Source: JACVRN01 sp036389255 (GTDB lineage: Bacteria; Acidobacteriota; Blastocatellia; Pyrinomonadales; Pyrinomonadaceae). Taken from it: a stretch of 64,000 nucleotides of DNA. The notes under the pieces were generated by a model. It searched no databases, was not told the DNA's origin, and was given only the letters and a program-made list of their open reading frames with translations. Shown here one piece after another: positions 34,520 to 42,842 of this stretch. A program made the translations under genes and the position numbers. The stretch's first letter is position 1; each line of letters begins with the position of its first letter. The stretch lies in contig DASVQI010000024.1 of NCBI GenBank assembly GCA_036389255.1, positions 124,001-188,000 of the forward strand, in the 5' to 3' direction.

Positions 34520-36094
34520 ATGAGCACAGAACCCGCCAGCCGCAATCAACAGCAACCGCCGCCGCTTGAGCTTGGCGAGGAGCGCGAGCCCCTGATTGCC
34601 ATACGCGACCTGAAAGTCCATTTCGACCTCGGAGGCGGAACCGCCATTGATAACCTGCTGGGCGGGAGCGCCGTGCATAAGGTGGTCAAGGCGGTGGACG
34701 GCGTGACGCTGGATATTTATCCGGGCGAGACGCTGGGGCTTGTGGGCGAGTCCGGCTGCGGTAAATCAACACTGGGCCGTGCCATCCTACGCCTGACTGA
34801 GCCGACGAGCGGTCACGTGCTTTATCACGGGCAAGACTTGGCGCATCTTTCGGAGTCCGAGATGCGCGAGCAGCGCAAGAACTTGCAGATGATTTTCCAA
34901 GACCCTTACGCGAGCCTCAACCCGCGCATGACCGTAGGGCAAATCATAGGCGAGCCGATTGAGACTTTTCATTCCAACCTTGCCGCCGAACAGAGCCCGA
35001 AATGGCTCAAGGCTCTGGGCGTCGTCGCCGGTGTGGCCGCAGGCGGATTTCTTGGCTTCAAGTATCTAATGCGCTATAGCGTGCCTTACTTCAACAGCCT
35101 GAACGCAAGCATCGGCGGTTGGGTAGGCTGGCTGGTGGGCGGGCTGGTCTTTCTGCTGATTACGGCCATAGGTCTTCTCATAAGCCTTGCGCTTGGCTAC
35201 CTCGTTTATCACCTTTTGGTGCGAAAGACCTTGCGCATCGGAATGGCGCTGCTTTTGGGTTTGGTCGGCTGGTTCGGAGCCGGAGCCATCAACAAGTATC
35301 TGGAGAGTCGCGGCAAGGAGATAGCCGAAGATTTAACCATTCTGCGAGTGTTTTTGAGCAGCCTGTTCTTTGTCGGCGGCTGGCTGCTGGCCTACAAGAT
35401 AAAGCCCAGCCTGCGTACCTTTGGCGGGAAGATTGACCAGGAAGTCCAGAAGTTGATGGAGACGGTGGGCTTGAGCAAGCGTTTCCTTCGCCGCTACCCG
35501 CACGAGTTTTCTGGCGGGCAGCGCCAGCGCATTGGAATAGCGCGGGCTCTTGCCGTAGACCCTGACTTCATAGTCGCGGACGAGCCGATTTCCGCCCTCG
35601 ATGTCTCCATTCAGGCGCAGATTATGAACCTGATGGAGAAGTTGCAGCGAGCCAAGAATCTGACCTACCTGTTCATCTCGCACGACCTGCGCGCCATACG
35701 CCACGTTTCAGACCGCGTGGCCGTCATGTATCTTGGCAAACTGGTTGAGTTGGCAGACGCTAAAATCATCTACGACGAGCCTTTAATGCCTTACACGAAG
35801 GCGCTCATCTCGGCTGTCCCGGTTCCAGACCCGGCTGTCGAAGCCACTCGAAAGAGAATCGTTCTAGAAGGCGATGTCCCATCCCCCATAAATCCCCCAT
35901 CGGGCTGCCGTTTCCACACGCGCTGCCCTTACATGATAGAAGCCTGTAAGGAGGTCGTGCCTCCTCTGGCAGAGATAAAACCCAATCATTTCGCGGCCTG
36001 CATACGCATTAGCCCTGAAGAGCCCTATATCGAGAGGGTTGCGCCGGGCGATGCTCCGGGGCTGCGCGATGCCCAGCGCGTCATAGCAACGTGA
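34520..36094 (+). CDS. Peptide ABC transporter ATPase (OppF-like) with membrane-spanning insertion
   Basis: The 524-residue protein is about 170-190 residues longer than ordinary OppF/DppF. Walker A GESGCGKS is at 76-83, the Q-loop at 127, signature FSGGQRQR at 330-337, Walker B FIVADEP at 350-356, and the C-terminal Cys motif CRFHTRCP is kept. Between the Q-loop and the signature, residues about 153-305 form four (possibly five) hydrophobic helices (about 165-184, 197-232, 238-257, 272-294), i.e. a membrane domain inside the helical subdomain. An even number of spans would keep both NBD halves in the cytoplasm. No frameshift is needed: the frame is continuous and the motifs flanking the insert are normal. 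Confidence 0.9.
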   Translation: MSTEPASRNQQQPPPLELGEEREPLIAIRDLKVHFDLGGGTAIDNLLGGSAVHKVVKAVDGVTLDIYPGETLGLVGESGCGKSTLGRAILRLTEPTSGHVLYHGQDLAHLSESEMREQRKNLQMIFQDPYASLNPRMTVGQIIGEPIETFHSNLAAEQSPKWLKALGVVAGVAAGGFLGFKYLMRYSVPYFNSLNASIGGWVGWLVGGLVFLLITAIGLLISLALGYLVYHLLVRKTLRIGMALLLGLVGWFGAGAINKYLESRGKEIAEDLTILRVFLSSLFFVGGWLLAYKIKPSLRTFGGKIDQEVQKLMETVGLSKRFLRRYPHEFSGGQRQRIGIARALAVDPDFIVADEPISALDVSIQAQIMNLMEKLQRAKNLTYLFISHDLRAIRHVSDRVAVMYLGKLVELADAKIIYDEPLMPYTKALISAVPVPDPAVEATRKRIVLEGDVPSPINPPSGCRFHTRCPYMIEACKEVVPPLAEIKPNHFAACIRISPEEPYIERVAPGDAPGLRDAQRVIAT

Positions 36095-36389
36095 AACCCG
36101 ACCCCCATTAGTCGTATAAACGAATAGTCAGAACTTGCGAGGGAAATTTGAGTCTATGCCCAGTAGTGGCGCAAGTCTAAAGGCTAAACGGCTTGAATCA
36201 GAAGAAAAGCCTTGTCTTTAGGGCACTTCGCCACTTATACTCAATGTCCGGGGAAGGGGTGGCAGCTTCCACCCGAAACCCCTGACCGCTACTAGACAAG
36301 TCCGGCACTACGGGCAGCAAAGACCGCTTTCCCTCTTTAATAATTGTAAGCGGTTCCAACCTTCCAGCCGCATTTCGGTACGACAAGAC
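36095..36389. other. Structured gene-free region upstream of the PocR-GGDEF gene
   Basis: 295 bp with no supported gene but several nested inverted repeats on the scale of a structured RNA; see the ncRNA entry for the main hairpin. A further stem ACCGCTT/AAGCGGT (36323-36329 with 36348-36354) encloses an AT-rich loop just before the diguanylate cyclase gene. Confidence 0.5.
36134..36300 (+). ncRNA. Candidate structured RNA or long 5' leader
   Basis: Nested pairing makes a 97-nt rod: TTGAGT (36148-36153) with ACTCAA (36239-36244), AGTGGCG (36165-36171) with CGCCACT (36229-36235 region), AAGT with ACTT, and CTAAAG (36177-36182) with CTTTAG (36216-36221). It is topped by a GGCTT/AAGCC hairpin. 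A second hairpin GGGTGG/CCACCC (36257-36274) is closed by GGGG/CCCC, and CTTG/CAAG could close the whole. It matches no riboswitch class I know. The strand is uncertain, since inverted repeats read both ways; plus is chosen from the downstream gene. Confidence 0.35.
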
Positions 36390-38555
36390 GTGACTTCTCT
36401 GATGATGGACGAGCAAAGCGCGCCAGAGCGCGAGGACTCGATAGCACAAGTAGGAGGCAGGCGGCCTCCCGAGGGGTGGCCTGCGCTTCAGGACTCGCTG
36501 GCAGCAGACACAGGGCTATCCATACTGCTCGTCGAAGGTCATCAGCCGCCTGCTCCGGCCATCTCCAACAACAACTCCATCTGCCACGCCTTCCAGTCTT
36601 CGCCTGAGCACGTACAGTTATGCGACCCCTACTGCGGCGTCGCCTTTGAGCGCGCCGTTGCTCAGCAGGGGCCGGTTCATTATCGCTGCCACGCGGGGCT
36701 GCACTGCGTAGCCCTGCCCGTCCCCCTTGAGCGCAAGCGTCAACTGGCCGTCATCACGGGCCGGGCGTTTTTGACTACGGCCGATTATAGAGAGCTTTGC
36801 GAGCGCTTTCGTGAAGGCGACCTTCAGGAATTGCTGTCGGCCGAGCTTTTTCAGAACGTCATCTTCGCCGCTCGCCCAGACCTTGATGACCTTGCGCGGC
36901 GCGTGCTGCAAGAGGCGGAGGATTACAGGGAGAGCGCGCCGCCTGCGGATGAAGAGCCGCAGACGCCAGTCTCGCAATCAGAAGAGGACGAAGTAGCACA
37001 GCCTGCGCGGGATAAAGAGACGGGCGCACAGTTCAGTCCTTTTGACTCCGGCATCTTCACGCCCGACGCGACGCTGGACGAAGCGTGCGAGAGCGTTCTC
37101 AAGATAATCTGCGAAGACCATAAATTGTCGTCCGCCGCGCTCCTTCTGCTCGATGATGAAAAGTTCGCGTGCGCGTCTGCGGTCGGAGACTTAAGGAACC
37201 GGCCTTTGCATCTTCAGATAGAGAGGAAAGACCCGCGATTGATTAAGGCGGCGGGTAAGGGCTTGCCGCTCGTCGTTTATGAGAGCGCCGAGGGATTCAT
37301 CCCGCTACCCAGCCGGGGACAGAAGAAGGGCGTGCGTCTGGCCGAAGCTTACCCGCTCGTGATAGGCGACGAAGTTAAGGGAGCGCTCGTAGTGGCCGAC
37401 GACCATCTCTCGGACGAGATGCGCCAACTGATTTCGCACGCCTGCCGACGGATAGCCTTCCCGCTCGAAGTCATACGCCTCAAGGAGGAGCTGGAGCGCA
37501 GCGAGACTTTCGCAGACCGCATACAGCTCTTTACCGAGAACGTCACCACAAGCGAGCCTGCCGAAGCCTATCGTTCGATACTTCGGCACTCTACGGAGCT
37601 TCTGGGGGCGGAGCGCGGCTCGCTGCTTGTCTTCGATGAGATGTCGAATGAGTTGACGGTCAAGGCTGCCGTGGGCACGCGGGCCGAAGTCCTGAGCGAA
37701 ACTCGCGTACAGCTTGGCGAAGGAGTATCAGGCACCGTCTTTCAGGAGGGAAGGCCGCTCCTCGTGCGCGACCTTCACACGGCGGGCGTCAGCCCGGCTC
37801 CGGCCGAGCGATGCTACAAGACGAAATCTTTCATCAGCTACCCCATCACCATCGCCGGAAGGAAGGTGGGCGTGCTGAACGTCACGGACAAGACCGAAGG
37901 CTCCTATTCGGACGTTGACCTCTCGCTGCTGGAATCCATAGCGCCGCAGATGGCGCTCGCCTTAGACCGCGCCGAGTGGCAGGAGAAGGCCACTCAGTTC
38001 CAGTTGATGTCCATCACAGACCCGCTCACGGGAATGCTCAACCGCCGCTACTTGGAAGAGCGGTTAACGGAGGAGCTGAACCGCTCGCGCCGTTACGAGC
38101 ATCCCATGAGCTTTATGATGATTGATATTGACGACTTCAAGCATTACAACGACCGCAATCATCATCAGGCTGGAGACCTTGCGCTGGAGATGACCGCGCA
38201 GTGTTTGAAGTCTGCACTTCGCTCCGCAGACGTGGCCTCACGCTACGGCGGCGAAGAGTTCTGTATCCTCCTGCCTCAAACCTCTCTGAGCGAAGCAAGG
38301 ATAATCGCTGAGCGCATACGCCGCCGCGTGGAGCGTACGCGCTACCCGCACGGCAAGCACCAGCCGCTAGGAGCCCTGACCGTAAGCATAGGCATCTCAT
38401 CTCTGGGGCCGGGGCTGGACACGCCGGAAACCATTATCCGCGCAGCCGACCGCGCGCTCTACTTTGCGAAAGAGCGCGGCAAGAACCGCGTCGAAGCTTT
38501 CGAAGACGCGCCGCCCGAAACCCCCTATAACGATGGTTCCGAAGAAGTCAAATAA
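36390..38555 (+). CDS. PocR-GAF-GAF-GGDEF diguanylate cyclase
   Basis: The 721-residue sensor has an N-terminal PocR-type ligand domain (about 30-180; SICHAFQSSPEHVQLCDPYC...HYRCHAGL, with the Cys/His pattern), a Ser/Glu/Pro-rich linker, two GAF domains (about 225-375 and 385-540) and a C-terminal GGDEF domain. The active site is GGEEF and the product-inhibition site RSAD lies five residues upstream, so it should make c-di-GMP with feedback control. The start is GTG at 36390 or ATG at 36402/36405. It overlaps or abuts the next gene. Confidence 0.9.
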   Translation: MTSLMMDEQSAPEREDSIAQVGGRRPPEGWPALQDSLAADTGLSILLVEGHQPPAPAISNNNSICHAFQSSPEHVQLCDPYCGVAFERAVAQQGPVHYRCHAGLHCVALPVPLERKRQLAVITGRAFLTTADYRELCERFREGDLQELLSAELFQNVIFAARPDLDDLARRVLQEAEDYRESAPPADEEPQTPVSQSEEDEVAQPARDKETGAQFSPFDSGIFTPDATLDEACESVLKIICEDHKLSSAALLLLDDEKFACASAVGDLRNRPLHLQIERKDPRLIKAAGKGLPLVVYESAEGFIPLPSRGQKKGVRLAEAYPLVIGDEVKGALVVADDHLSDEMRQLISHACRRIAFPLEVIRLKEELERSETFADRIQLFTENVTTSEPAEAYRSILRHSTELLGAERGSLLVFDEMSNELTVKAAVGTRAEVLSETRVQLGEGVSGTVFQEGRPLLVRDLHTAGVSPAPAERCYKTKSFISYPITIAGRKVGVLNVTDKTEGSYSDVDLSLLESIAPQMALALDRAEWQEKATQFQLMSITDPLTGMLNRRYLEERLTEELNRSRRYEHPMSFMMIDIDDFKHYNDRNHHQAGDLALEMTAQCLKSALRSADVASRYGGEEFCILLPQTSLSEARIIAERIRRRVERTRYPHGKHQPLGALTVSIGISSLGPGLDTPETIIRAADRALYFAKERGKNRVEAFEDAPPETPYNDGSEEVK

Positions 38556-38577
38556 CGGCCACGAGAGAGCGCGCATC

Positions 38578-40803
38578 ATGAGCCGCGTCAGCGCAGGCGA
38601 GTTTGTCGGGCGCGCGGGCGCGCTGGAGCGCATCGTGAAGCTCTCCGGCGACGGGGAAGCTCGCGGCCTGCTTCTTCTGCTGGCTCCCTCGGCCGGAGTC
38701 TCGGAGCTTCTCAGGCAGAGCTATGACACGCTCTTTTACGCTCACACGGAAACCGTGCCGGTCTACTTTTCACTCTCAAGAAAAGAGAAGAGCCCGTCGG
38801 CGGTCGCGCGCCGCTTCCTGTACAGCTTCCTACAGCAGATATCCGCCTTCCGGTTGCGAGACCCGCGACTGGCCAACGCCGCGCTGACAAAAACAGACCT
38901 GTTAGACCTTTCACCGCCTGCGGATTATGAATGGATAGAGCGCCTGCTCGCCATAGTCGAAAGTGAGAAAGCCAGCGACGAGCAATCGCTTGTGCGCCTG
39001 TGCCTGAGCGCGCCTGAGCGAGCCGCTACAAGGGGCGTGCGCTCGCTTGTCATGATTGACGCGGCTCAGTTGATTGAAGCATCTGAGACGGAAATCTCGC
39101 TCGGCGCTGAGTTCGTGCGCGCGCTCACGCAGTCTAGACTTCCGTTTGTGCTGGCGGGCTTACGCCGTCAGGTGCTTGACCTTGTGCATAGCACACTGGG
39201 GGATTTCGACGGTCTTGAGCGGCAGCATCTGGACAGGCTCGAAGACGAAGAGGTAGGACAGCTTGTGGATTACGTTGCGCGCCGCGAGTCCGTGGAGCTG
39301 AGTGATTCGACGCGCGATTTAATCGTGCAGCAGTTGGACGGCAGCCCGCTCTTCATCAACGCTCTGGTCGAGGCTGCGCGCGAGAAGCAGCGTCCCTTGA
39401 CTAGCTTTCGTAACTGCCAGCGCCTTTACGTCGAAGAGGTCATGGGAGGCCGCATACATCGCCACTTCTCCTCCATTATGGACGAGCTTGTGCCTGCAAG
39501 TGACACTCGTCGCTTACTGATTCGCCTGCTGTACGAAACTTCCGCGAGCGACACGCGCAAATCTACGGTTGAAGTCTGGCGCAAGCGTCTGGACGTGACA
39601 TCGGAGCAGCTTCAAAGGCTCCTACACGGCCTGCACATACACGAGTTGGCGAACGTCAACGGAAGCCTTGTGGAGATGAACGGCGCGCCTCTGGTCTGGC
39701 ACGACTACCTGCGCGCACGTTACGAGTGGGAGGTTGCTTCGGAGCCGCGCGCGAGTGTGCTGGCGGGTATGCTCACGGATTTGTTGAAGCGAGCGCCGCA
39801 GACTATGGAGCGCCATTACAGGCGCGAGGCCGCAGCAGGTTTGCCTGACCTGCTCTCGCGTTTTGATTGCCAGCGCGTGCCAGCCAGCCTGCTTCACTTT
39901 GACCGCTTCAGCCGCCACTACAAGGGCCTAAGTGTGGAAGAGGCCGCACCCTTGCTAGACGCTGAGACAGACCTCGTGCGCCTGCCGCAGATTGTCTCTG
40001 TGGCGAACACCACGGCCTTTCATCCTCCGGTGCAGATGCAGTTGGAAGAGGAGCGCTCGGCCATCGCGCATGGGTTCGACGCCGGAAGCTATTTGGAGGC
40101 GAGCGAGGTGGTGTGGCTCACAGCCGAGATTGATTCCAAGATGGAAGCAGGGCGCGGACTCGCTGAGATGTGGCACAATCGTCTGACGCACCTTGCTCGC
40201 ACACGCTCTTTCGAGCGCGTCAGAATCTGGCTCGTCAGCGCGGAAGGCTTCACGACCGAAGCCGTGGATTTTTTGAACGAGCAGGGTGCCTACAGCTCAA
40301 GCCGCAGGCAGTTGGAGTTTTTGACGGCGCGGCTTGGCGAGGGCGAACCGAATCGTGCGGTGAATGGCGTGACGGACGAGTTCGAGCTGGCTATCCCGAT
40401 GGGCGAAGAGACGGAGCTGATTGCAGCGCACACCGTTGAGCAGATTGCGCGCCGCTTCAACTTTCAGCCCGATGCCATCAATCAGATAAAGACGGCTCTC
40501 ATAGAAGCCTGCATCAACGCCGCAGAGCATTCTTTGAGCACCGACAGAAAAATTTATCAGCGTTTTCGGCTGGAAAGTGATAGATTAGTGGTGACGGTTT
40601 CAAGTCGCGGACTGCTGGTTCCTGAGAGTCACCTGGAAACGGGTGCCCATGGACGCTCAAATGGCAACCATCAGTCGGAGAATGTAAACGGGCGGCGCGG
40701 CTGGGGCCTCAAGCTGATTCGGACTCTGATGGACGAAGTAGAGTTCGAGCGCGTGGATGACGGCACGCGCCTGCGCATGACCAAGTACCTGCGCAAATCC
40801 TGA
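38578..40803 (+). CDS. Degenerate AAA-type ATPase fused to HATPase (RsbW-like) domain
   Basis: The 741-residue cytoplasmic protein has an N-terminal half resembling AAA_16/STAND ATPases (starts GEFVGRAGALERIV) but without a usable P-loop (APSAGVSELL, no GKS/T) and with a weak Walker B (LVMIDAAQL). A helical middle follows. The C-terminal 130 residues form a GHKL ATPase of the anti-sigma/RsbW type: N-box EACINAAEHS and G-box GRRGWGLKLI. A STAS gene follows, suggesting a partner-switch pair. ATG 38578 is chosen; ATG 38533, overlapping the previous stop, is possible. Confidence 0.75.
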   Translation: MSRVSAGEFVGRAGALERIVKLSGDGEARGLLLLLAPSAGVSELLRQSYDTLFYAHTETVPVYFSLSRKEKSPSAVARRFLYSFLQQISAFRLRDPRLANAALTKTDLLDLSPPADYEWIERLLAIVESEKASDEQSLVRLCLSAPERAATRGVRSLVMIDAAQLIEASETEISLGAEFVRALTQSRLPFVLAGLRRQVLDLVHSTLGDFDGLERQHLDRLEDEEVGQLVDYVARRESVELSDSTRDLIVQQLDGSPLFINALVEAAREKQRPLTSFRNCQRLYVEEVMGGRIHRHFSSIMDELVPASDTRRLLIRLLYETSASDTRKSTVEVWRKRLDVTSEQLQRLLHGLHIHELANVNGSLVEMNGAPLVWHDYLRARYEWEVASEPRASVLAGMLTDLLKRAPQTMERHYRREAAAGLPDLLSRFDCQRVPASLLHFDRFSRHYKGLSVEEAAPLLDAETDLVRLPQIVSVANTTAFHPPVQMQLEEERSAIAHGFDAGSYLEASEVVWLTAEIDSKMEAGRGLAEMWHNRLTHLARTRSFERVRIWLVSAEGFTTEAVDFLNEQGAYSSSRRQLEFLTARLGEGEPNRAVNGVTDEFELAIPMGEETELIAAHTVEQIARRFNFQPDAINQIKTALIEACINAAEHSLSTDRKIYQRFRLESDRLVVTVSSRGLLVPESHLETGAHGRSNGNHQSENVNGRRGWGLKLIRTLMDEVEFERVDDGTRLRMTKYLRKS

Positions 40804-40891
40804 AGCCGCAAGGCTATCACAACCAAAATATAATTGTTCCTGCTGGAATTTTACCTAGTCGCGTAGTGTAAAAGTTAAGAGGGGGCTTTTT

Positions 40892-41281
40892 ATGGCGGAA
40901 ACGCTAACTAGCGTCAAGGTACGAACGCGTGTGGTCGGGAGCGCTGCCGTGGTCTACGCCAGCGACTATCTGAACAAACTGAGCGGCGAGCGAATCGAGC
41001 GCGAATGCCGCCAGCAACTGGAAGCCGGACGCCGCGCTCTGATAGTCAACTTCCGTGACACGGAGCTGGTCAACAGCATAGGCATCTCCATTCTCATGGG
41101 CGTCATAGACGCAGCCGAAGACGTTGGCGCGCAACTGGTCTTCTCAGACATGAGCGCGCAGACCGTGGAGCTTTTCGAGATGCTGGGGCTGACGCGTTTT
41201 GTCGCGCTGGCGAAGACGGAAGAGGAAGCCCTGACGACGCTCACGGAATTCGCCGCAGCGTCACAAAGCTCAGGCCACTGA
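40892..41281 (+). CDS. STAS-domain anti-anti-sigma factor
   Basis: The 129-residue protein has an N-terminal beta strand, the conserved phosphoacceptor region DTELVNSIGISILM (Ser in NSIG) and helix FEMLGLTRFVALA, as in SpoIIAA/RsbV. The RBS is AGAGGGGG. It probably binds the HATPase protein encoded upstream; phosphorylation of the Ser would release it. No sigma factor gene lies nearby, so the output may be something other than sigma, for example the cyclase or HD-GYP neighbours. Confidence 0.88.
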   Translation: MAETLTSVKVRTRVVGSAAVVYASDYLNKLSGERIERECRQQLEAGRRALIVNFRDTELVNSIGISILMGVIDAAEDVGAQLVFSDMSAQTVELFEMLGLTRFVALAKTEEEALTTLTEFAAASQSSGH

Positions 41282-41297
41282 GGAAACGTAGCCCGCC

Positions 41298-42563
41298 ATG
41301 GTGATGCAGGAAAGTTTACAGAAGAAGCTTCTACATACCTTCGCCGCGCTCGCAGACCTGGGGCAGGAGATAGCCGGGACGAACGATTTCGAAGAGATGG
41401 TGCGCACCTCGCTCCATCTGCTGCTGGGCACGCTGGCCATACGACGCGGCGCATTGGCCGAATACGACGAAACACAGCGCCTCCTGCGATTCATAGTCGT
41501 GCGCGGCTTGGCCGAGCAAATCCACGAAGACATTCCCGTTGACGACGAAAACCTAGAGAGCCTGATGAGCTTGGACTCGCAGGGCGTCTCGCTCATCATA
41601 GAAGACGCAGAGCCGAACCGATTCGTAGAAAAGCACCAGACACGCTTTGACTTCACACGCTTTGACCTTTTGATTCCTCTGTTTGTGCGCGGGCATTTGA
41701 CGGGAATCGTCCTGCTGGGAAAGAAGGCTAGCGGAGAGCCTTTCTCAGCCGACGACAAAGAGACTATCAGCGCTATGGCGCGTCACATAGGCGTGGGGCT
41801 TAACACGCATCGTCTCATGAGTGAGCTTGAGCGAAAGGCGGAAGAGAATCGCCGTCTTTACGATGGGATGCGGGCCATCTATCAAGATACAGTGCGCGCC
41901 TTCGCCTCCGCCATAGACCTCAAGGACAAGTACACGCAGGGCCACTCCGAGCGCGTTGGCCGCTACAGCGAAATCATTGCACGCGAGATGGGATGGAGCG
42001 ACGAAGAAGTAGAAGGCATAGCCATCGCGGGCTATCTTCACGACATAGGAAAGCTCGTGGTCGAGCGTGACATCATCAACGCGCCCTATAAGATTGACGC
42101 CCAGAAGTCGAGCGAGCTGAACCGGCACCCCGCCGCAGGCTTCGAGATACTCTCTCCGATTCGCCACCCTTACGCGGACATTCCCTTGATGGCCCGCCAC
42201 CATCACGAGCGAGTGGACGGTCGCGGCTACCCGGACGGCCTCAAGGGCGACGAGATTCACATAGGCGCGAAGATAGTCAATCTGGCGGACTCATTCGACG
42301 CCATGACGACAGACCGTCCCTACAAGCGCCGCCGCATCTTCGAGGACGTAGTAGAAGATTTGCGCCGCAACACAGGCAAGCAGTTCGCGGTCGAAGTCGT
42401 CCTCCCCTTCTGCCGCGCTATCCTGAAGGAACTCGAAGGCCAGACCAAAGACCGCCGCATCATGAAGATGCTGGGGCGTGATTACATGGACACCGAGCGC
42501 GCAGTGCCGCTCCTGCAAGAGCTAATCAAAGAATTGGAGTCGGGCACGTCTGTCTCGGCCTAA
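41298..42563 (+). CDS. GAF-HD-GYP c-di-GMP phosphodiesterase
   Basis: The 421-residue protein has a GAF domain (about 15-165), a coiled linker and a complete HD-GYP domain (about 195-390) with HDIGK, NRHPAAG, HHHERVDGRGYPDG and the DSFDAMTTDRPYK signature; all metal-ligand His/Asp positions are kept, so active hydrolysis of c-di-GMP is expected. It follows the STAS gene by 16 bp and shares a transcription unit with it. Confidence 0.92.
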   Translation: MVMQESLQKKLLHTFAALADLGQEIAGTNDFEEMVRTSLHLLLGTLAIRRGALAEYDETQRLLRFIVVRGLAEQIHEDIPVDDENLESLMSLDSQGVSLIIEDAEPNRFVEKHQTRFDFTRFDLLIPLFVRGHLTGIVLLGKKASGEPFSADDKETISAMARHIGVGLNTHRLMSELERKAEENRRLYDGMRAIYQDTVRAFASAIDLKDKYTQGHSERVGRYSEIIAREMGWSDEEVEGIAIAGYLHDIGKLVVERDIINAPYKIDAQKSSELNRHPAAGFEILSPIRHPYADIPLMARHHHERVDGRGYPDGLKGDEIHIGAKIVNLADSFDAMTTDRPYKRRRIFEDVVEDLRRNTGKQFAVEVVLPFCRAILKELEGQTKDRRIMKMLGRDYMDTERAVPLLQELIKELESGTSVSA

Positions 42564-42842
42564 TCAGTGGTTATGCCTCACCGCTTCTTAAAAGCTAAGC
42601 TCTTCATAAGTGATGGTTGGCGAGAAAGGCCCGTGGATTGAAGTCCGGTGGTCTATGCTCCCGGATGGAATGTCAAACTGCTATCCTTTTAGTCTCAAGA
42701 CCTGCCGGAATTTCAAGCCGAGTCATTTTCATGCCGGTGTTCGTGCCATGGTCAAGACGATGGCTGTGAGGGTGTGGGCGATGCCGACTCGAAATTGATG
42801 CTACGCCTTGGGCCGCCTGTGCGGCAAGCGGCCCAAGGTGAA
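42564..42842. other. Convergent gene-free spacer
   Basis: 279 bp between convergent genes. A 62-codon frame on the plus strand (42610-42798) has no family features or RBS and is probably chance. The only structure is the hairpin at 42806-42838. Confidence 0.4.
42806..42838. terminator. Convergent terminator hairpin
   Basis: CCTTGGGCCGC (42806-42816) and GCGGCCCAAGG (42828-42838) pair perfectly over 11 bp with an 11-nt loop. It lies 4 bp from the stop of the minus-strand FHA gene and between converging transcripts. T-runs are lacking on both sides, so termination strength is uncertain. Confidence 0.6.

Noticed and set aside
34520..36094. Frameshift or chimeric assembly as the cause of the long OppF-like frame
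   Set aside because: The frame is continuous, flanking motifs are normal, codon usage looks like the neighbours, and the partner permease has a comparable insert.
36134..36300. c-di-GMP riboswitch before the GGDEF gene
   Set aside because: Tempting by context, but the conserved GEMM core sequences are not present.
36198..36449. 83-codon minus-strand frame upstream of the diguanylate cyclase gene
   Set aside because: No recognisable domain or RBS; it overlaps the structured region and the start of a certain plus-strand gene.
42610..42798. 62-codon plus-strand frame between HD-GYP and FHA genes
   Set aside because: Lacks RBS, family features and codon bias of neighbours; lies in a convergent spacer.
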